This document shows, piece by piece, positions 44,633 to 59,600 of a stretch of 64,000 bases of DNA. Under the pieces are notes generated by a model that was given only the letters and a program-made list of their open reading frames with translations, was not told the origin of the DNA and made no database searches. This stretch comes from Manduca sexta (Eukaryota; Arthropoda; Insecta; Lepidoptera; Sphingidae): NCBI RefSeq assembly GCF_014839805.1, contig NC_051121.1, positions 5,687,116 to 5,751,115 on the forward strand, in the 5' to 3' direction. Numbering within the stretch: the stretch's first letter is position 1; the number at the start of each line of letters is the position of its first letter. A program made the translations under genes and the position numbers.

Positions 44633-47632
44633 GCTTTCTACCGTTCGAGTGGTTAAAGGTGAACTCCCGAAAGAGTTTCTGTGTGGCGTGTCGGGAAACT
44701 TTTAACTACCGCTGTCGGATTTTTGAGCTTGGTGCGTTTACTTGTCATATCGTTGTCTAACTTTGTTGGTGAAGACCTCTTTCCTTGTTTTAAGTTCGTG
44801 TTATTGGTACTTGTATAGTCTATTTATTTTACCTTTTAACAATGTTTGTTTTTGAGCCTTAATAGCCTTCTACTTAATTAAATACTTCTGTATTAACCAG
44901 CGCGGTGGGACGAACCTAATTTTAAGAGCTCGTTATGTAATGTTAGGGTTTTGGAAATTTATAATTTAAGAGCGTTAAATAGGGAACACTCTGCTGGGAT
45001 AAAAAATGAAATGCCCTTGCGTATGTTTAGGTCATCAAATTCATGCAACGAGTACACGCATTAGCGAACGATATTACCTTTTTGTGATTCTACATTCATT
45101 CCTCTTCAAAATAACCGTCAAAATCAGAAATGAAGATCACGAATCCAAATCCATTGCATCGCCAAACTTTCTAACTAGTATGGTTCAGCATTTACACCAA
45201 GCTTAGAAAGGCAATGTGCAGCGAAACCGCTGACACCCAGTAATAGTCTTTAAGATCGTTAAATCAAAGTTCGCGCAACTGGTTCATGTATTCGGTAGTG
45301 TGAAGGTTGTAATTGAACTTGGTGAGTGACAGACCGCACGACGCGAACTCAATTTAAACTTCCTTGCACGTCTCGAGACATCTTACTGTGGATGTGATTT
45401 ACATGCGATTAATATATTCTATCATATATTACTATATAGTACGTATTCTTTAGATGATAGCCTAGTTGGGGTTGGAACGGATTGTCGAGACGAATGTCCG
45501 TAGTTTCAAAACCCATGGACATGCTTTGACTTTTTTAAAGTTATGTGTGTATTCTTGGTGATTTATTGCTTGCTTTAACGGTGAAGGAAAACATTGTGAG
45601 GAAACGTGCATACCTGAGAATTTCTCTATAAGAATTTTGAGGGTATGTAAAGTTTGCCAATTCGCACTAGGCCAGTGTGATGGACTAACATTTTAACTCT
45701 TATTAGTAGAGGAGGTCCGTGCCCACCAGTATATAATACAAGGCAAATATTATATTATTCCTTAGATAAACACCAAGGACCTTGGTTAAATTGTTTATTT
45801 ATTGTATAATATTTAGTTTGTTCTTATGTTTTTGTACAGCTTACATTAAAAGGATGCTACTGTTTGTGACCCCAGAAATCATAAAGCCAAGAAAATACTC
45901 ATTAAATGGCATTCAGAAATTAAGGAAATCGAATATGTGTAATTTGTGAAAACAGAAAGCAATATCATAATTTAACTAAAAATAAAATAATGGCTGAAAT
46001 ATGCTTTATTGTATTAATAGTTTTTTATATGGAAATGTAGCACGAATATTTCATATTATTCCTATTCCAAGAATTGAATGTGTTGTTATAATTCTCTTCA
46101 ATTCTAAGAATTTATGGGTTTGTATTCACTTGAAAACAATATTAATCAGCTGTAACGCTATATATTATGAATATGCTTAATGTTTCAGTAACACGTATAT
46201 TCTGTTTGAGAGCTTCCACGGCTAGCATACCGCTATAATCTTGTCGTAGTAAATTGTAGTCTGCAATTTGCTTTTTGAGAAACATCTGAAGTAGATATAG
46301 CATTACCTTGTTTCATATGGTCTTACCTTCTTTTTTTTAGAAACGGTCATGAAAGTTCGAAAGTTTCGGTTAAACTAGGCGGTAAAACTTTATCTTTAGA
46401 GGGCTGTCCATACTTTTCTTACTGCCACTTACAAAAAATCAATGGAGCTGATGTTTTTTATTTGACAAGCGAATAATTCAAGCATGGTAAACTTTGAGGC
46501 GCTGTAAACTTCTCGTGATGTTTGTGATTCATTGTGTTGGTGGATTTGCTAATATTTTTGTGTAGATTGAAAATTGTTTAATCATGTACTTACTATAAAG
46601 TACATTAGGTGTATTGTGATAATGACATCGGCTTTTTTGCGGCATGATATGAGGATAGGAGTCTTGAGTTCAACGGTCAAGTCCTTCAAAATCATGGGTC
46701 AAATCATACGACTCATAAGACATTTTACTTAAGTGTTTCTTTTGAAATTTGTACTCTTGATTCATACAGGGTTACATATTTTATGAGACAGAAATTCCGC
46801 TGTCAATCTAGTTGCAATTATGCCTACCCTTTTAAGGGTTCGGGCTTAGTGAAATGGTCAGTTCTATGCTGAGGATCAATTTTTTAAAAATAATTTATAA
46901 TATTTTTTAACAAATCCATTACGATATTATTACATGATTCAGTGAACAAACATGATGAGTGTTATCAAATGAGAAACACCGCGGTAAACAAAGTAAAAAA
47001 ACTCCATATAAGTTTAATAATTATATAATTAGATAGAAAAATGAAAATGGACAATTAAGACAATTTCAAGGAATCGTTTCACTTTAAAGAGATGATTTGC
47101 CGAAGACATTCGCCGAAACTTGTCAATGTGTGATGCGGACTCTAGCAACCATGGCGGGAATATTGATTTTGCAGTTGCGCAGAACGGCACGGGGCGGCGC
47201 GCGCATATCCTGTCAAAATAAAACATTATCCGGCAAATAAATAAAATTATAACGCGAATATTTCCTAATAGTGGCGAATTACTGTGCTATTACGTATAAA
47301 TATATATAGTGAAGTTAATTTTCGGTGCCTTTGTATGTTTTGTGTATAAATTTGAGTTTCCGTACAATCGCTACGTTAGAGGTTAGTTTTTCACTGCGTT
47401 CTAACAAGAATTTGTGAAAGTGTTTCTTGGAAAAGGGTGTTACCAATATGCTTATTATGTTCGGTGTTAGCTCGTGATATTTATTCATATGACAATTCGC
47501 AAATGAAGGTAAAGAGAAGAAAACAGTAGGCAGTTAATGGTTCTTGTTCCTTGTTCCAAACCAAGTAAGCGATGGAGGGGATGATGCAATTTATTCATCG
47601 ATATCTATAAATAAAAACAATGAAAGTGAAAA
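44633..47632. promoter_or_regulatory. Divergent intergenic region between the K2P-like and GT49 genes
   Basis: 3.0 kb between start codons. It holds the SINE at 45455-45755, a partial SINE-like piece near 46800-46870, and AT-rich sequence. A TATAAA at 47295-47300, 338 bases before the GT49 start, is a possible core promoter element. Frames here, such as 47029-47226 on the minus strand, show no recognisable protein. Confidence 0.45.
45455..45755 (+). repeat. GCCTAGTTGGG-family SINE with imperfect target duplication
   Basis: GATGATAGCCTAGTTGGGGT head and the family's body to ATACAAGGCAAATATTATAT. ATTCTTTAGA at 45445-45454 and ATTCCTTAGAT at 45756-45766 look like the flanking duplication. Confidence 0.7.
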
Positions 47633-50600
47633 ATGACGAGATGTATGCGAATATTTGGTGCCTACTCCTACAGGCTGACCAGGAGACACTCCACGATACT
47701 CCTTCTGGTCTCCTTCATAGTCACGATCACGATAATCCTGCAGCTATACGCGTACAGACACCAGGACCAGCCTCACACGCAGCCCCGTGTCGGTGATTTT
47801 GACTACAGACCCGGCACCTTCCTTAGAGGCATTCAGCCGAACGACAGCGTCAGTTACTGTGACTTCAACTACGGCCTCCCTGACAAGCTCACATGGGGAA
47901 GCTTCCCTACGCATCCGTCCCCTGAAACTGGAAGCAAAAGTCCTTACAGAGTGGTGTATGACGCTGTGAGAGGCCGAGCATACCGTAAAGACGGCAAATA
48001 CGATGCAGTGACGTACGCCACGCAAGCTACTGCGGGATTCCTGTATCATATAGTCGAAATAGCTAGGTACTGGGAAGGTCCGATCAGCCTTTCTGTCTTC
48101 GTTCCCGATTATGACCTGGACATATGCATGCAAATCATGAATCAGCTCTGCCATTGTTATCCGGACATGGCGAAAGTGTCTCTGCATTTGTTCTTTCCTA
48201 AAAAATATCCCCCAAAATTGAGGAGTAGGGAGCAGTGGGTCGTGCCCAGTACTGACGTTCTAACGACGACAGCAAACATGACATTGATGTTGAAGAATAG
48301 AATAGAAAGCTACAGAAAACTCGACAATAAAACGAGAGCAGAATACATACAGTGGGTGAGGAAAAGGAAAATCGAAAGAATGATGATGGGTTTCCCGAAA
48401 AAGCCTATACAAGCTCCAACGTTGAAATTCGAAGACTGCTCTGGTCCGGACTCCTTCGAAATCCCAACGTATAGGAAGGAATACAATATGATTTATCCAA
48501 TCAACGTGGGCAGGAATGTGGCTAGGAATGCATCGAGGACAAATTACTTCATAGTGTCGGATATAGAAATGGTACCGAGTGACGGATTGGCGCCGAAGTT
48601 CTTGGCGATGATAAAAAAGCTTATGGGGGCTAAGAAGAGGCGCGAGGGGTGCCAGTTTACGAAGACAATATTTGTCGTGCCGCTGTTCGAAGTGGAGAGG
48701 GGAGAGGAAATACCTCGAGACAAAGAGACGTAAGTGTATAGCATAATTCTATAAAAATAATATTATCAGTTTACTATATTATATATGTACTAATATTGTA
48801 TATGTGAAAGTATGTTGGTTTGTCTTACTTTTCACGCAGCCACGTAGGAACTTACCGACATTATATTATTCATAGAGGTATATAGTTACCAACATAGGTT
48901 GTATGTATTATCGCGGGATAACAGTTATAACCTGATGGTACATTATTTAAGAAAATATTTTTACATGGGTATGCTTCGAGTTAAATTTTGTGATACATAT
49001 TAGTTTTTCACTCAGGAATTTAAACCTGTACCCCACGGCTAATGTAGGTACACTGCCTTTGAATATAGTAAAATAGTTCTGAAAGAGAAAATGATATATA
49101 TTTCACACACAAAATTCTTAAGTTCCGGAATCCTATTCAAAGTGCAGTCATAAATACTAATAAAATCAGTTTATTTCCCACATTCGAAATTGTATTCATA
49201 CACTAATGTCAGAAAAACATTCACACACACGTCTTTTATCCCCGAAAGGGTAGGCAGCGGCGTAACTGGTGCCGTCACATGGCAGACTCCAAGCTGATAC
49301 CGAGCACAAAAACCCAATATCACATTGCTGACTCGGGGATCGAACCCGGGACCTCATTACTGCAGTCATACCGTAATACAAAAACGCCACGGAGGCATTT
49401 AGAGAAATATTTAAATTCTTATTCCCCACGTTTGATATACTAACTACTTCCATAACTTCTATGTTAAATCCCTCAGAATACCTACATATATCACTATTAT
49501 ATTTTTAATAAACACGTTCTGCGTACGTCTTAGTATAAGTCATATACGACGGCGATTCACCCGCTACGTGATTCTTGCCTTATATAAGAATTTATTCTGC
49601 GCCTGAATAAATACGACACTCTTGGCTGAGTTTCTATTAATTATTAGGGCGGTGTCTGGAATGGAAACGGAAAGTTAATTCGGGCTTCGGTTTTCAGGGA
49701 CAAGTTTATTTTAGCTTATTTCCCGATATATATATGCATAGGCAATATTTTCGTAATTGGAGGCTGTAGGCGAGGGGCGAGTCGTGAAATGAAGGTCGCA
49801 AGGTCGATTATTGAACCGAATGTATTTATTATTTCTACGTGTTAGAGTATGTTAGAGGATGATCGATAACAACGAGGTTGTATGTTGTCGTTGTTATCGA
49901 TACCTATATTAACATAGCGTATACACGTTTCCATCTAAACTTATAAATGCCTTATCAAGTTATAAGCTTTATAGCAAAATAAATAAAGGCTATTTTTATT
50001 TCTTAATTAGTTTACAACGATGCTGTGAGCCGTGACGATATACAATTCACGAGATTAAATACAATTAGAAATAATGCTTGGCAAAGCGATTTCTAGATCT
50101 ACCCATTTATTATCCGTCAACTACGAAATGGCCGCCAGCAGATCTTTATGATCAACCTTAAAGGGTATGTAATAAAGGCGATGTTTGCTAAAAAAAAATA
50201 TACACCAACAATGCATATGTACATAAAGTTACGCGTTTTATTCCAATAAGAGTAGGTAGACGTGCAACAAGTGCATCAACTTGCCATGTTTATTAAGTCC
50301 TATAACGTGATAGTCGTGACGTCATATCTAGCGCAAATATTAGATAGTATGGTGATGCAACTATGCGACCGAGTCGGTTAAGGCAAGTCTAATAACGCCA
50401 GACCAAAAACTTAGTTAAGTTAGTTTAGTTTAGGTCGAAATTCGCATAGCTGAGAATATTCCACATAGAACATAGCTCGGTTTACATAGTTTGTGGTCTA
50501 ATCAAACATGAAAAAGATCTCAACTATGAGAACTAAGTTGAACAAATTCAGTCCTTTTAGAATGACCTAAAAAACGAGAATCGTAAGTCGATGTCGTTTA

Positions 50601-53600
50601 ATTTTCATGTCTGTGATTGGTCGAGAGACCAATGCACCAGTCACGTGTTAGTCTCTCAGCCAATCACAATAAAACGACACGAGTTGTGTATTTTTTTTTG
50701 CCACATTTTAAGCACACGGTTTCATTTTTGGTTTGCAACCTGCATAGTGCTTAGATAAAATATTTCAAAAGGATTTCGTAAAATCAAAAGATCTAAACGC
50801 ATAAATCACTTGTAACTTTAGAATCTAGTTACTGCTGGTTGAATCTGAACTTTAAATTCTCGAAGGAATGTGGAGTAGTTTTACTTATTTTCTAGAAAAT
50901 TCAATTACATGTGGAAGAAACGTAGAGAATAATAACTAAAAAAATACGAATTTTATTTACACAAAATTCTTGTGATTTGATATGACTTACACTTTATTTT
51001 ACTCACGGTTTATACTCAAAAGGGTAGGTAGAGGAGTGACTATGACAGCACACTCATACGTTGACTAGTTAGTATTCATCCCACAGTGTTTTTTTGAGTA
51101 GTTATATTAGTATATCAACTAAAAAATCGATTCCCTTGTGACTCAGTAATGTTCCTAAAAAAAAAAAAAATGCTGTGGTCAAAATTCGGTTTAGGAGAGA
51201 TTTATTAATATTTTCGCATTCGATCGTACTATAGAAACTTGTGGAACCTTATGTAATATCTCTGCGTAACGTGCAACGCGAGTGACGCGTTTTGCTCTGG
51301 TTTCTTGACGTCACAGTATTTTTATAGGTTTATGTATATCTATAACACTGGTGAAGGTTCCGTATAACCCGATTCCTGTCGGCATTCCTTTCGTAATTTA
51401 CTTAACTATACATATTATAAAATAAAGTCCCCAAAAGCCATAAAAGCTAAAGTATGTGATCGATTTTTTTTAAAATACTACTGAACGAATTTTTGTACGG
51501 TTTTTACTAAAAGATAATGCATTTTTTAGGAAGTTTTAGGTTAATAGTGCATTGCGGTTTTACGTAAATTGACTGAAATATAATGATTACTGTTTATGAG
51601 GTCGTGTGGTTGTAAAAAATCTCGTAGGTCGGGATTTACGCAGGAAAATAATTATGACTGATTTTAACGCGGGCCAAGCCGCGAGGACAGCAAGACAGCT
51701 CAATATAATTATCATTAGAACGATATGTAGTCTACATAAATATGCATATTAGTACCTATATGTTGTGTTGGGTTGCCTTTCGGAAAACTTCACCTTTAGT
51801 CACTGCTCCGTTGCAATCCGATTCATAAGCGATGGAATAATTTCAAGCATAGTTGAATAAATATATGATAGTTTTATACACATATATTATTTAACAAGAT
51901 TTTGCCTGCGGCTCCGTCTACGTGAATAAGTATTCCGGGATAAATAGTTTCCTGGGATTCAACTAGCCTATAGCACTCAGGGTGATATAGCTTTCTATAT
52001 GGGTAAATTTCAAAATCAGTTTAGTAGGTTTTGGAATAAACATGTTAAAAGATAATCTTCAGCTTTATATATTGTCAAAATATGTGTAAAGTCGTTATCA
52101 CGTTATTTTAAATAGACAATTTCTTGAAAGTAGTGGATGCAAGTAATTAATATAATTCAGATATAACATTTCTCACAGAAGGTAGGTCTCTCATATGTGA
52201 GAGTGCGCCTGGGTAGCTACCAATGCAATGTCTATTTCTGCCGCCAAGCAGCAGTGTGTAGTCACTGTTGTGTTCCAGTTTGAAGGACATTGTAGCCAGT
52301 GTAATTACTGGACATAATGAGATTTACAACTCACGTCTCAGGATGGCGAGCGCAGTAAAATACCAAACATTACTTTGTATTTCAAGGTGTTGGATGGTAT
52401 TTCTACTGTTTATGGGCGGTCGTTTCGCTTACCATCAGGCGAACGGCAAGTTCGTCTTGTCATTCAAATAAATAAAAAATAAATACTTTCCCAACATCCG
52501 TAATTTATATAGTAGTAAGTTGTAATACACTTCTGCCATCTTCAAAATAATATAGAACTATTAAAGTAGTACTGCAATATTTCATATCTTATTTTAAAAT
52601 GCAATAAAGTTGAATAAGTCAGCACTTACGACTCAAGGCTTCCCAGCTCCCTCTCATAAAATGTTATTTTTAGAGACGTCACTGTTGTAACATTTGCCTT
52701 TCTAGGTTTTAAAATGTTATATTTATTATCATTTTTACGACCATCGGTGGGCGATGCTAGCCCACAAAATGCTCTAAACGCATACGATATACGATTATTG
52801 CTTACTATTATTTTGCTGGCACGTTTGATATTTATCTATCGTTTGTTTGCAATTGTTATTGCCGGAATTGTATGCGGATTTTGTTATATTTGCATTGTAT
52901 CTCAATATTAACGGGATATTGGAATTGTTTCTATGTAGAAATTAAATTGGTTTGTTTTTTAATTTATAACCATAATGTAATACTATTAGTTTTAATTTGT
53001 ATAACTTCTGCACATAGCTCAGCGCGTGTTAAAGTCTGTTTGTAGAATAAAGAGTATCCAAAAGCATTATTAGGAAATAGATTAATCTATACTTAATTAT
53101 AAAGCTGAAGAGTTTGTTTTGAACGCGACAATCTCGGAAACTACAAAACCGATATTGATTATTTTTGTTCCAGAGTGCGTGCTATATATTTTTATCCCGG
53201 GAAAATATTCATCCTGGAAAAAAATCATGCGGGCTAAGCCGTAGGCAGCAGCTGGTCTTATATAAGTTCATTAGTTTCAAAGATCAATCCCTTATAACAA
53301 CAGCCCTTATAACAAACATTTTTATTGCAAAATATTTGATCTAAATAACGCGACAAATACTTAGGATTCTTAAATAAAAAATATATACCATACATGTATA
53401 AACTCATTTAAAATCATTTGTCAACAGATTGGTGCGAATGGTGGCTGCTAACAGAGCGATGTATTTCCACCAGAAAGTCTGTTCTCATTGCCAAAGGTTC
53501 CCTGGACTGCAGTCTTGGCTTCTGAGACCAGCGCCGAAGGTGGTTGAGGTGAGTCTTAACAGAAGTTATTTTTCTTTCGCCTTTTCAACTTTCTCGGTTT

Positions 53601-56600
53601 AGATATCTTTTAATGTACCTTGCTTCGTACGACATAAAGTGTTATTTAACAGGCCATACGTTAATAACCCTATTAATAATATATTTTTAATTGTAACGGC
53701 CGGTTAATCCGCCTCCCGACCGCCCCGCTCCGCTCTTACCGCCCTGTTCAATTAATTTAACAACCATACATAACAGTTTAACAGCATGTCGGTTGTCGGT
53801 TACATTATACAACCGTGCTTTGCGGTGTCTGCTACGCGGTTTCAACTGTGCTACAATGACTACGCGTGTTCGAGATCTTAACAGAGGCGAAAGGTGCATG
53901 AATATGGTCTGCAAATTGTTCTAATGATAATTAGATTCTAAATAAAGGGAAGACGTCAGGAATAGGTTTACCTATATGGAACCTCCGCCACTGCATCTTG
54001 GTTTTCTTTTTATTTAAGAAATATTTACGAAAATATATAGATTTATATAGGAATTAATTTACACAAGTAATAGTAATATGTTTAAGGCTTGAAATTATAG
54101 CGTTGACATATAAAATAAAGCATTCTAATTATTAATTATTTACCTACTTTGGTTCTTCAAATAATGTTCAATAACAGACTCTGAATAAATTCTTTGATGT
54201 ACATTGTTGTCTTTACCTTAATACTTTCTAGTAACGAAGGAAATTCTCTCCACATTTTGAATTTCAAAATACGACCTTATTGCCCGTTGTTTTACAAGTA
54301 CCTGATGTTTATTACCCAGTCGTCTGGAATAAGATTTTGCATAACGTATTACCTTCTTACATTCATGGTAGGCTGTTTATTTTTACATGACTTTGCCAAG
54401 GAAAAAGGGCAAGGTAGCTCAAACAGGTGACACGTAAGATTATCCGATGTTAAGTAACCTTCAAGTCTTTTAATATGGATATAAACATTGACGTATATTC
54501 TATAGACATGAACATCCATATAAACTATTTGTACAAAATCTGAACTAAAATGGCAACCAAAACCTGTTATAACCTATTTATTCACTTGAACAACAAATAA
54601 TTTTACTTATATTTTCAGGTTTACACTTAGACTCGCGTTTTTATATTATGACCGCCACTCCGTACACAACCACAAAGATCAATATTGACACCATATTAAA
54701 ATCAGTTCGAATAGATGATGGTTCAATTCAGTTGAACACAGTGAATGTTCTGAACGCCAAATCTAGTACGTAGTACATATATATCGATGGATATAAACAT
54801 GATAGATGTCACTTGTAAATGGTGAAGATTTCTGAAAGGTAACCCGACACAACCTATAGGTACTAATGTGCATAATTGCTGTCTGCAAATTGTTATAATA
54901 GTAAGAAGATTTTACATAAAGTCGGCAGGAATCGGATTATATGGACCTTTCGCCACTGCAAAATAGTATGCGGCGTGGTCGTCACATGTTTATGTTTTTC
55001 GACTGTAGTTAAATGATTCCTTGATACGTTTAAGTTAGGAGATTTTGTTAAGTGGACGTAATTTTACTTATTACTTTTTTTATATTCACGCCTTTGTCAG
55101 CGAAGGGGTAGGCTGAGACGCTACTGGTGCACCCACTTTCTGTCGTATGTTTTCACTTCCATAAAGGGTTAGAAGGCTAAATTATATAGGCAGCGAACCT
55201 ATGGTACTTTTTAGTTATATTATTTCTTATATATTTGTACTAAAACATTATGCTGAATTAACGTGTTGAAAATGTGTATGCTGTTAGTAAATATTTTTTC
55301 AAATTTATTTAGAGATGTGTTTCGATCACGCAAGGAAATTATTTGAAAAAAAAAATAGCTTTTATTTTTTGTAAAAGAAGCACTTTATCCCTACGTTTAA
55401 AAGCTACGTGACTGGAGTGAGAGAGTGCATTATCATTACTTCTCTAGCTAGGTTTTGTAAAAATAGAATAACGTAACACAAGGGAATCGTTTTGAAGAAG
55501 GGTTTTGTTTGGATAACTTTTTTGCGAGCGTAAATAGTGATGGAAATATATGTTCTTTTTAAACACATTTCTAAATTCGAAATTTTTTAAAAGTAATTCA
55601 GTGATCTTAATAAACTTAATAATCAATTGTCATTGATCAATGGATAGAGGGAATTGTCAATACTCTTATAGTATGTAACTTGGTTGGTAAGCTAAATATA
55701 CCGTATAGAAATATGTAAATTTTAGAACACAACTTGTTTATCGTCGGGAATGGTGGAATGATGCAGAACTTGCACTGATAATTATTGCGTAGCTGACGAA
55801 ATTAGCCAAATTGAGATCTATAATAATACAATGTAAAGACACATTACAAGTTAAATTTTACTTTGGGTACCAATGTGTGTGTATACCTACTATTAAGTTT
55901 TAGTTATAATATATTTTAAAACGGCACATATTCATTATCAAATGGTATCTGTAAGAAACTAAGTTTTTGTTGAAAATAAATAAAAAGGTAAACAATAATG
56001 ATTGTTTATGTTTACACGAATCTTAGATCACTGTTTTTTATATCATAATTTTTTATCAACTTTTCTCCCGACTTTGCAGCCTTCGTGGTCATGGGGGGAG
56101 GGGGGGGGGGGGGCTCATAGGTGTTGGTCACACACAAAGTCAAAGTTACAATATCTACCTCTTTACAATTACAAAAGTTGTACAATCGTATTTTAAAATT
56201 ATAATAATATAAAAAATCGCGATAAAATCAGATTTATTTTAAGGTAAACAATTTTAAGTTTACGTCGTATTACTAATGTTAGTTCCACGGTATCCTTCTA
56301 CCCTCATATAAATAAAAACTAAGAAAGTGCATTTGAAAATTCATCTTCTAAATCCATCAGACACAGTTGAATAAAGAAAATACGGCCCACGTAGCGCCGG
56401 CGCTCTACATCGACACAAAGAAAACGACGAGTCAGCCTCTAACGAGTTACCACGTCTAAAAATAAACGCTGTAATGTTATCTCGTAATCATTTTGCAAAT
56501 TTATAACTATACAACCCTATATAGTAGTGGCCCAGTTAAAACAGGCTCCCTGATAATTAGTTGGCAATTAATATGCCGACGTGACTATGAGGTAGATAAG

Positions 56601-59600
56601 GCTGCGCACGTTGATGGGTGAAGCGAGACGTAGTGATTAATTTGGTGTAAAAGATAATCTTTGCTTGAGCTATTTTATGGTGTACGTAGAAATATATAAT
56701 TATTTCTAGTCAGTGATCGTTATTACCAGTGGATAGAGTCTATAGTTTTAGTTTAAAAAACACTACTGTTCGGGTCAAGGCGACTTCGACATTTCCAGCT
56801 TGTCATAAGTGGCGATTAATTATTCAGTGATCAAGGGTCGTTGGTGAGTGAGTAGGTTACTGCTGTTACCTTACATTGTAGTTTTTATAGGTGTACTTTG
56901 GTACGTGTGAGCTCAGTTCCTCCAGTTTTGGAGACAGGACTTAGAGGCACTGCGTAGAGCTGTGTCTTTTGTGCGGTTTTGACAGGGAGACAGTCCTATA
57001 ACACAAGAAGATAGGCATAACTCGTTTTCAGGAATATGTGTGCAAGAGGTATGTTGATTGACCCTCACAGCACAGGATAAGGGCATGTTGATAAGAATGA
57101 ATCTCTCCTAGACAAATTTTAACCAAGGCAGCCAATCTCAACGGAGATCAGCGATATACGCGGAAGAAATGCTAGTGCACAAGTGTGTACGCAATATACA
57201 GGTGCACTCTCTCTTCCTTTACTCTCATAGTCCAGTAAGACGGCAATTCGAGACGATAGGAGTAAGGCGTAGGCGACGATCAGGCGTAGAACTAACGGCT
57301 TTACAAGCTTTTTAAAGCACGTGTATCACACCGTTAACTTTTTGACATCGAACTGAGACGTAGTAATTTTTAAGATGGAAAAACCCATTCCCAATTATTT
57401 TTCTCGAGAGTGATTTGAATCCAAGACCGCAGCACGGTAGCGGCGCACTTTAACCGTGTACGTATTACAACTATGTCATCGAGGCAGTCATGATTATAAG
57501 AACACATTACATGACTAATAAAGCCGAAGTAATTTTAAAAAACGATTAAGCAAGTTTAAAAAAAAAAGTAAGTTTTGCGGCTGTAAGTGCGCATTTTACA
57601 GAACCTTCCCGCGCCTCTTATGACCCTGTTAGCTCTTCAGACGTAAACGTATTATAGCCTTGATTGTCACTCGAGAGATTGAGCGGTTATCACCGGCGGT
57701 CGGAAGGCGTGCATTAAACGCCCCGTCTGATTGCCTTTCGTACGGTTTGATTGGCATTTCTTTGGACGTGGCTTGAAAAATTGCATTTTGCGTTTCGATA
57801 TTTCCATTGTTGTTGGTTCAGTTCGTTTGTCTTGATGCGATTAATTATAATACATAAAAGTTTTAACTATTATATTATGAAGCACTTCGCCCTAGTCTTA
57901 TGTATTTTTTACACGCAGGTTGCTAAAGGATGATGCGATGTGTAATAAAATTAGGTTTTCGAAAAGCGGCAATGAAATCATGTATATCATTTATAAGACC
58001 GATAATCTGAGTAGATGAAAAACCAAAAATGGGATATGTCATGACTTTGTAAAATGAAAACCTATACTCGTGTTTTTTATTCCTGAAAATAATACTGTGC
58101 CGGCTGATATAAATCTTAGTTCATATTATATAATAATACTAGCTTTTGCTCGCTGCTTCATCCGCGTTAAAGAAATTATTTCGAGAGAATAGTCTCGCTA
58201 CATATTTTTCCGGGATAAAAGTAGCCTATACCCTTCCCGAGGTCTCAAATTATCTACATAACAAATTTCATTGAAATCCGTCGGTTAGTTTTTAAGTTTA
58301 GCGCGTTCAAACATATAGACGTGACTGGGAATTTGTAAGTAAAACTGAACGCAGACGTCGCTTCTCAAGTTTATTTTCTGCATCTGTCGTATGTTTAGTG
58401 TATCAATTACTCGAGAGAAATTCTGAACATTTGTATTTTATGATATATTTTAATGATGTGTCTATAGAATAGTATCACGAGTTGGTATTCTTTATCTTAT
58501 GTTACCAATATTTTGAAAGCGAAAGAATATGAACATGTTTCGAAGTTTGTTAGGAGTAAATAACGGAATTGCTAGATTTTTTTTTATGAAATTTGGCTCA
58601 AAGATGTACCACGTACTGGTTTATCGTATAGGCTACTGTTTATCCATGTAAAGTAGGTTTTGGGAATTGGAAAAGTGGGGCGGCGGTGCGAGTAAAACCT
58701 AGTAATATCAAAGATTATCTCTTCCTTCGCTGTTCCTTTGCTTGTATTAATCTATTCATTGCTTTAAATATTTAAAGAATTCGTCTCCTGAGATGCATCA
58801 AGTACTTGTGAATTTGCATTAATTCTCACATACCAGAGAGGAGCGCAATCCTCGCCTCTGCAATGTTTGACTTCTTTAAACAAATTAATTTTACGTCTTG
58901 CATACAAAGTGCATTTAGCGCGTGATCCTCAGAATTTTCGACAATTTAACTTCAAGTATGGAGCAATAAATTTCTAGAAGCAGTGCGTAGATGAAATATT
59001 GAGATGACTATTTTATGGTTGTCATTTAACTGACTGAACTAAGTAAGTTCATATCTGTTTTATTACTGCCTTGGAGTTAGTTACTTTAGTATATTGCAGT
59101 AAGGATTTGATTTAATTTTACAACCAGCCGTCTATCTTACCTAAACCCACTTTGTGGTATTTAATCCCACGTTAATGAGTTTGATAAACTCAAGTGTTGC
59201 CTCATCAGAAAATCGCTTCCACCACCTCCCAGCTTATTATTCGCTTCCAATATACCGGGTGCAAAACGATAAGAAATCTTACTGTTGTTTTCAAAGTATT
59301 TTATGACATTTTCTAGTTAGCTCATGGCCTAGTATTGTCACGGGTCAGAATTTTCGTCAAGACTGCAAAACTTATCCGGCTGTCGATCTTCGAGGAATGT
59401 TCCTGCCGCAATGCCATCGATATCGGCAAAATCATTTTACCGTGGAACAATTAACCCTTGCCTTTCGGGCCAATCTCGTTGAGTATTTTATCGAAATTCG
59501 ATAGCAATTATTTTGAATATTCGACAATGTACAGTGATTTATCGAAGTGGACCATTTTCTGTTGCTTCGATTTCAATATTAAAGGCGTAGACGTCTCAAA

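Noticed and set aside
47744..48187. 147-aa open frame on the minus strand
   Set aside because: It is the antisense shadow of the first GT49 exon, with no homology pattern of its own.
54194..54430. 78-aa hydrophobic frame in GT49 intron 2
   Set aside because: Low-complexity AT-rich translation with hydrophobic bias and no known motif or conservation evidence.
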